Origin: MED660 sp002691025
GTDB taxonomy: Bacteria; Myxococcota_A; UBA9160; UBA4427
DNA: 9,256 bases
Assembly: GCA_002170485.2 (NCBI GenBank)
Contig: NHDZ02000122.1
Coordinates: 1-9,256 of the forward strand
Direction of reading: 5' to 3'
Positions 6,153 through 9,256 of the stretch are shown here, in pieces; position 1 is the stretch's first letter; each line of letters starts with the position of its first letter. The notes under the pieces are model-generated. The model did not search any database and was not told the DNA's origin. It saw only the letters and a program-made list of their open reading frames with translations. Both the position numbers and the translations under genes were made by a program.

Positions 6153-8885
6153 TCAATGCGCCTCGCGCCAGTTCGCGCCGTGGCCAAGGTCCACCACCAG
6201 CGGAACACGGAACGTCAGAGCGCTTTCCATCTCTTTTGCGACGAGCTGCCCCAGCGATTCGAGAGCATCCTGCCCCACTTCAAAAACCAACTCGTCATGC
6301 ACCTGCAGGATCATCGTTTCGGAGAAGCTGCGACCTGCCAAGGAAGCCGAAATCCCGATCATTGCCTTCTTGATGAGATCGGCGGCCGTACCCTGAATGA
6401 CTGAATTCACCGCGACGCGCTCAGCCGCTTGACGAAGAGTCCTGTTGCGACTCCGCAGATCCGGCAGATAGCGGCGGCGCCCCAGGAAAGTCGAGGTGTA
6501 GCCCTTCTCCTTCGATGATGAAATCGTGTCGTCTATAAACTTTCGAACACCCTGATATCGATCAAAGTAGGCATCGATGGTTTCCTGCGCCTCCCCAGTC
6601 GCAATTCCCAACTGGTTGGCAAGACCAAAAGCCGACGATCCGTATATGATCCCGAAATTGACGGCCTTCGCGCGAGCCCTCTCTTCCGCTGTCACTTGCT
6701 CCGGCTTCACGCCCCAGACTTCCGCCGCCGTCAACCGATGGATGTCGTCCCCTTCCCGGAAGGCCTTGATCAAGGTCTCATCCTGGGCGTAATGGGCCAG
6801 AATCCGGAGCTCCACCTGCGAGTAGTCGGCCGACAGCATGACCCTGCCTTCGCTGGGCACGAATGCCTCCCGGATTCGTGCCCCTTCATCTCCACGGATC
6901 GGAATGTTCTGCACGTTCGGATTCGAAGCCGAAAGGCGGCCGGTCGCAGCACCGAGCTGGTGGAATCGAGGGTGGATACGCCCCGTCTTCTCCGAAACGA
7001 GCCGCGGCAACGCCTCGATGTAGGTACTCATCAGTTTGGCGAGCTTACGGTAATCGAGAACCAGACCCGGCAGCTCATGTTGTTCCCGAAGCTGCTCCAG
7101 GACGCTTTCCGAAGTCGAATAGCCCGTCTTCGTCTTCTTGATTGCGGGCAATCCCAGTTTCTCGAAGAGGATGACTTGAAGCTGCTTCGGAGAACTGATC
7201 AGGAATTTCTCTCCGGCCAATTTGTAGACTTCCGTCTCAATGGCTTCGAGCTTCGTCCTGTACTCAACACCAAGAGCCGAAAGTCTTTCCTCGTCGACTT
7301 GAACGCCCGCCTCTTCCATGCGAGCCAGAACAGAGGTCAGCGGCAATTCGAGATCACGATAAAGCTCCAGAAGACCATCGTTCTCCAACCTCTCCCGCAT
7401 AGGAGACACCAGGGCGTGAGCCACGGTCACCTGCTCCGAAACCCAGGCCGCCACTCGTTCCACCGGGAGAGCCTCCGCGGCAATAGCCTTGGCCCCTCGC
7501 CCCGCCACATCCTCCCAGCTCTCGATCTTGCGTCCGAGAATATTCGCGGCCAGAACCGAGAGTTCCTGCGATCCCGCCGGATCCAACAAGAATCCGGCAA
7601 TGCCCAGGTCATCGGCCGGAGAAGGCAGGACCAGGCCCAGCCGACTCAGGGTTTCCTGGATCTTCTTGGTCTCGGACGAAAGCCAATCAAGCGACTTTTG
7701 CTGGCTTCCTCCCCAGAATTGGCCAAGAGCTTCAACCAGCTCTTCAGGCGGCACGCCCGGCCGAGCCGCCTCCAGACCCTGACCCGAAATCGGGACATAC
7801 ACCGCCGAATGATCCGACATCGCAACACCCAGCCCGACGCCTTCCGAATCCACGGCACTGCCATCGCTGGAAAGCAGATGGAGCGCCACCGGTTCCGACT
7901 TCTTCTGCAAAGTCTCGATTTTCTTGACCAGAATCTTGAGATCCGTCAAGACCTCTACTTCCACAGGCTCGGCCAGCGGTTCAACCGCCACGGCATCATC
8001 AGCCTCCGAGGTCGTCTCAGCCAGGGACGCAATGAGTCGGGTAAAGCCCATCCTCTCATAAAAAGTGCGGAGCTTCGGAATATCCTGGCCAGGCCATTCC
8101 AGCGAATCCCAACCGACTGACAACTCCACGTCCTGGATCAACGTAGAAAGCTCTTTTGAAAGCTCGGCTTCCTTTCGCTGGGAAAGGAGCCCTTCCCTGG
8201 CCTTCTTCCCCTTGATCTCATCAGCATGGTCCAGAAGCGACTCAAGCGTTCCCCACTCCTTGATGAGTTTGGCCGCACCCTTCTCACCGATGCCCTTCAC
8301 GCCAGGGATATTGTCGCTCGGGTCGCCCACCAGAGAGCGCACATCCAGGATTTTATCGGGCGGAACCCCGAACCTCTCTTCCACCTCAGCGGGACCAAAG
8401 CGCCGATTCTTTACATGATCGACCAACTCGACACGATCCGACACGAGCTGCATCAGGTCCTTGTCTGTAGAGACAATGCTCGCCACCGCATTCTCGGGCA
8501 ACTGCTTCACCAACGTGGCGATCACATCGTCCGCCTCGAAATCCTCGACTTCGAGAATGGGAATGCGAAACGCTTCGACCAACTCCCTGACCAGGGGGAT
8601 CTGCGCCGAGAGATCCTCAGGCTGCGCCTCCCTGTTCGCTTTGTAGTCCTCGAATATCCGGCGACGAAAGCTCCCGCCGCGAGGGTCGAAAGCGACCACG
8701 ATGGCGGTGGGTGACTCTTCTCGAATCACCCTGCCCAACATGGTTGCAAAGCCCATGACCGCGTTGGTCGGCGTCTTGTCAGGGGCTTCCAGGTGGGGGA
8801 TTGCAAAAAAAGCGCGGTAGATGGAATTAGCGCCATCAATAATGACGACGCGCTGATCCGTTCCTGTTTTTGCGGGCTGCTTCAC
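6153..8885 (-). CDS. polA: DNA polymerase I
   Basis: This 910-residue family A polymerase is close in length to E. coli Pol I (928). It fills gaps and removes RNA primers in replication and repair. The 5' nuclease domain (about 10-290) shows IIDGAN with Asp17, EADD (117-120), STDKD (139-143) and the helix-hairpin segment GDPSDNIPGVKGIG (187-200). The polymerase domain (about 505-910) has TGRLSASNPNVQNIP (648-662), motif A DYSQVELR (687-694), motif B from Arg736 and Lys740 through Phe744 to Tyr748, and motif C VHDE (862-865). The central 3'-5' exonuclease fold (about 308-500) lacks the DxE of E. coli (here ALHLL) and the last Asp, so proofreading is probably lost. The GTG start at 8885 gives the normal N-terminus. 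It leads the polA-SDR-NYN set. Confidence 0.98.
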   Translation of the reverse strand: MKQPAKTGTDQRVVIIDGANSIYRAFFAIPHLEAPDKTPTNAVMGFATMLGRVIREESPTAIVVAFDPRGGSFRRRIFEDYKANREAQPEDLSAQIPLVRELVEAFRIPILEVEDFEADDVIATLVKQLPENAVASIVSTDKDLMQLVSDRVELVDHVKNRRFGPAEVEERFGVPPDKILDVRSLVGDPSDNIPGVKGIGEKGAAKLIKEWGTLESLLDHADEIKGKKAREGLLSQRKEAELSKELSTLIQDVELSVGWDSLEWPGQDIPKLRTFYERMGFTRLIASLAETTSEADDAVAVEPLAEPVEVEVLTDLKILVKKIETLQKKSEPVALHLLSSDGSAVDSEGVGLGVAMSDHSAVYVPISGQGLEAARPGVPPEELVEALGQFWGGSQQKSLDWLSSETKKIQETLSRLGLVLPSPADDLGIAGFLLDPAGSQELSVLAANILGRKIESWEDVAGRGAKAIAAEALPVERVAAWVSEQVTVAHALVSPMRERLENDGLLELYRDLELPLTSVLARMEEAGVQVDEERLSALGVEYRTKLEAIETEVYKLAGEKFLISSPKQLQVILFEKLGLPAIKKTKTGYSTSESVLEQLREQHELPGLVLDYRKLAKLMSTYIEALPRLVSEKTGRIHPRFHQLGAATGRLSASNPNVQNIPIRGDEGARIREAFVPSEGRVMLSADYSQVELRILAHYAQDETLIKAFREGDDIHRLTAAEVWGVKPEQVTAEERARAKAVNFGIIYGSSAFGLANQLGIATGEAQETIDAYFDRYQGVRKFIDDTISSSKEKGYTSTFLGRRRYLPDLRSRNRTLRQAAERVAVNSVIQGTAADLIKKAMIGISASLAGRSFSETMILQVHDELVFEVGQDALESLGQLVAKEMESALTFRVPLVVDLGHGANWREAH

Positions 8886-9256
8886 TCTGTGAGGGTACCC
8901 CTTTCGAGCCACGGTGCCTCTCGAACCTCTCGGTAGAGATTGACCTTGAGAGGGGTCCAACCTAGCCTCAGCGACAGATGAGTCGACTTCCTCAAGAGCC
9001 CCAGAGAAAGAAGCGCAGCCAAGGCCAGAGTTTCAGGCCCCGGTTCACCATCGGCATTTTCTACATTGCGGGATTTTTCTTCCTTTTCGCATTCCTTCAG
9101 ATCATGCCGGATCTGATACAACTCCTTGAACTGCCCCCCGGGCCAGATCAGCTCCCCCGGCGCCACATTCTGCTTCAACTGCCCTGCGGGCTGGGTCAAT
9201 TCAAGCAACGTGAGCGCCCCATGCACAAAGTGCCCGAGCGGCCGCATGGGCGTCGA
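8882..9256 (-). CDS. Uncertain partial ORF ending in a PEP-CTERM-like segment, overlapping polA start
   Basis: This frame is open from the right edge to a TGA at 8884-8882, giving 124 residues with no start needed inside the window. Its stop overlaps the polA GTG in a GTGA quartet, a layout common in coupled operon genes. Residues 71-90 (EPGPETLALAALLSLGLLRK) resemble a PEP-CTERM sorting signal: Pro-Glu start, Leu/Ala helix, basic end. Against it, 34 more residues follow the basic end, whereas PEP-CTERM proteins normally stop there. The N-terminal part (PAGQLKQ, PGGQFKE) is simply the antisense of a cysteine-repeat pattern on the plus strand. I therefore lean towards a chance open frame. No other function is recognisable. 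Confidence 0.33.
   Translation of the reverse strand, partial: STPMRPLGHFVHGALTLLELTQPAGQLKQNVAPGELIWPGGQFKELYQIRHDLKECEKEEKSRNVENADGEPGPETLALAALLSLGLLRKSTHLSLRLGWTPLKVNLYREVREAPWLERGTLTE
8898..8904 (-). promoter_or_regulatory. Shine-Dalgarno supporting the GTG start of polA
   Basis: AAAGGGG on the minus strand is 12 bases before the GTG at 8885. The spacing is somewhat long. The longer alternative from a TTG at 8960 would add 25 unconserved residues before the family's usual start. Confidence 0.5.
8978..9256 (+). pseudogene. Possible start of an exported GCC2/GCC3-type cysteine-repeat protein, with a frame break (3' partial)
   Basis: From 9117 to the window end, frame 3 encodes a strict cysteine pattern beginning with CPPG at 9132: C-P-x-G-x(9)-C-x2-C-P-x-G-x(10)-C-x2-C-P-x-G. 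This is the pattern of GCC2/GCC3 (ephrin-receptor-like) repeats of extracellular proteins. A TGA at 9114-9116 closes that frame upstream. One frame away, an ATG at 8978 starts an ORF with a basic N-terminus (QRKKR) and a hydrophobic helix (about residues 24-43), as expected for a signal peptide or anchor. Joining the two needs a single-base shift between about 9114 and the run of six C at 9134-9139. It could be a decayed gene, a sequencing error or a chance hydrophobic frame. No good ribosome site precedes 8978. It would diverge from polA. Confidence 0.38.

Noticed and set aside
6696..8120. 474-residue plus-strand open frame
   Set aside because: It is antisense to polA, whose motifs are certain. 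The translation is rich in Arg, His and Gln with no recognisable domain, typical of a shadow frame in GC-rich DNA.
8886..8960. TTG-initiated 25-residue extension of polA
   Set aside because: The family N-terminus begins right after the GTG at 8885, and AAAGGGG upstream of that GTG supports it.

Overview
The window comes from a bacterial chromosome of moderately high GC content. Features of exported proteins point weakly to a Gram-negative lineage of the old Deltaproteobacteria group (Myxococcota, Desulfobacterota or relatives). These are C-terminal hydrophobic tails ending in basic residues, and paired Cys/Asp repeats of the CxNGxDDDxDG type. No rRNA, tRNA, CRISPR array, transposase or integrase was seen. 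The window looks like ordinary core and accessory chromosome, without a clear new mobile or defence system.

Left part, plus strand. The end of an exported protein with an acidic linker and a membrane-anchor tail runs to 168. A 158-bp gap with no gene follows. Next come three co-directional genes that probably form one transcript: a SnoaL/NTF2-fold protein (327-806), an NAD-dependent epimerase/dehydratase-type extended SDR (832-1764) and a classical SDR (1797-2558). The gaps between them are only 25 and 32 bp. Two oxidoreductases with a SnoaL-fold protein suggest a small pathway acting on a hydroxylated or carbonyl substrate, but the substrate cannot be read from the sequence.

Middle. A TetR-family repressor (2581-3177, minus) converges on the SDR and diverges from a secreted trypsin-like serine protease (3405-4499, plus). 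The protease has a complete His-Asp-Ser triad, two Cys/Asp repeats and a hydrophobic C-terminal tail. The 227-bp region between repressor and protease holds a perfect 6-6-6 inverted repeat (3201-3218). It overlaps a consensus -35 for the protease and lies just upstream of a strong -10 for tetR, so it looks like a shared operator.

Right part, minus strand. DNA polymerase I (polA, 8885 to 6153), an RhlG-like SDR (6124 to 5354) and an NYN-LOTUS putative RNA-binding nuclease (5346 to 4522) are packed with gaps of 28 and 7 bp and are probably co-transcribed. The polymerase keeps its 5' nuclease and polymerase motifs but appears to have lost the 3'-5' proofreading residues.

Right edge (8882-9256). 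Two readings conflict. A minus-strand frame ends in a GTGA overlap with the polA start and has a PEP-CTERM-like segment. On the plus strand, a cysteine pattern typical of GCC2/GCC3 (ephrin-receptor-like) repeats sits one frame away from an ORF with an N-terminal hydrophobic segment. I regard the cysteine pattern as the harder one to explain by chance.
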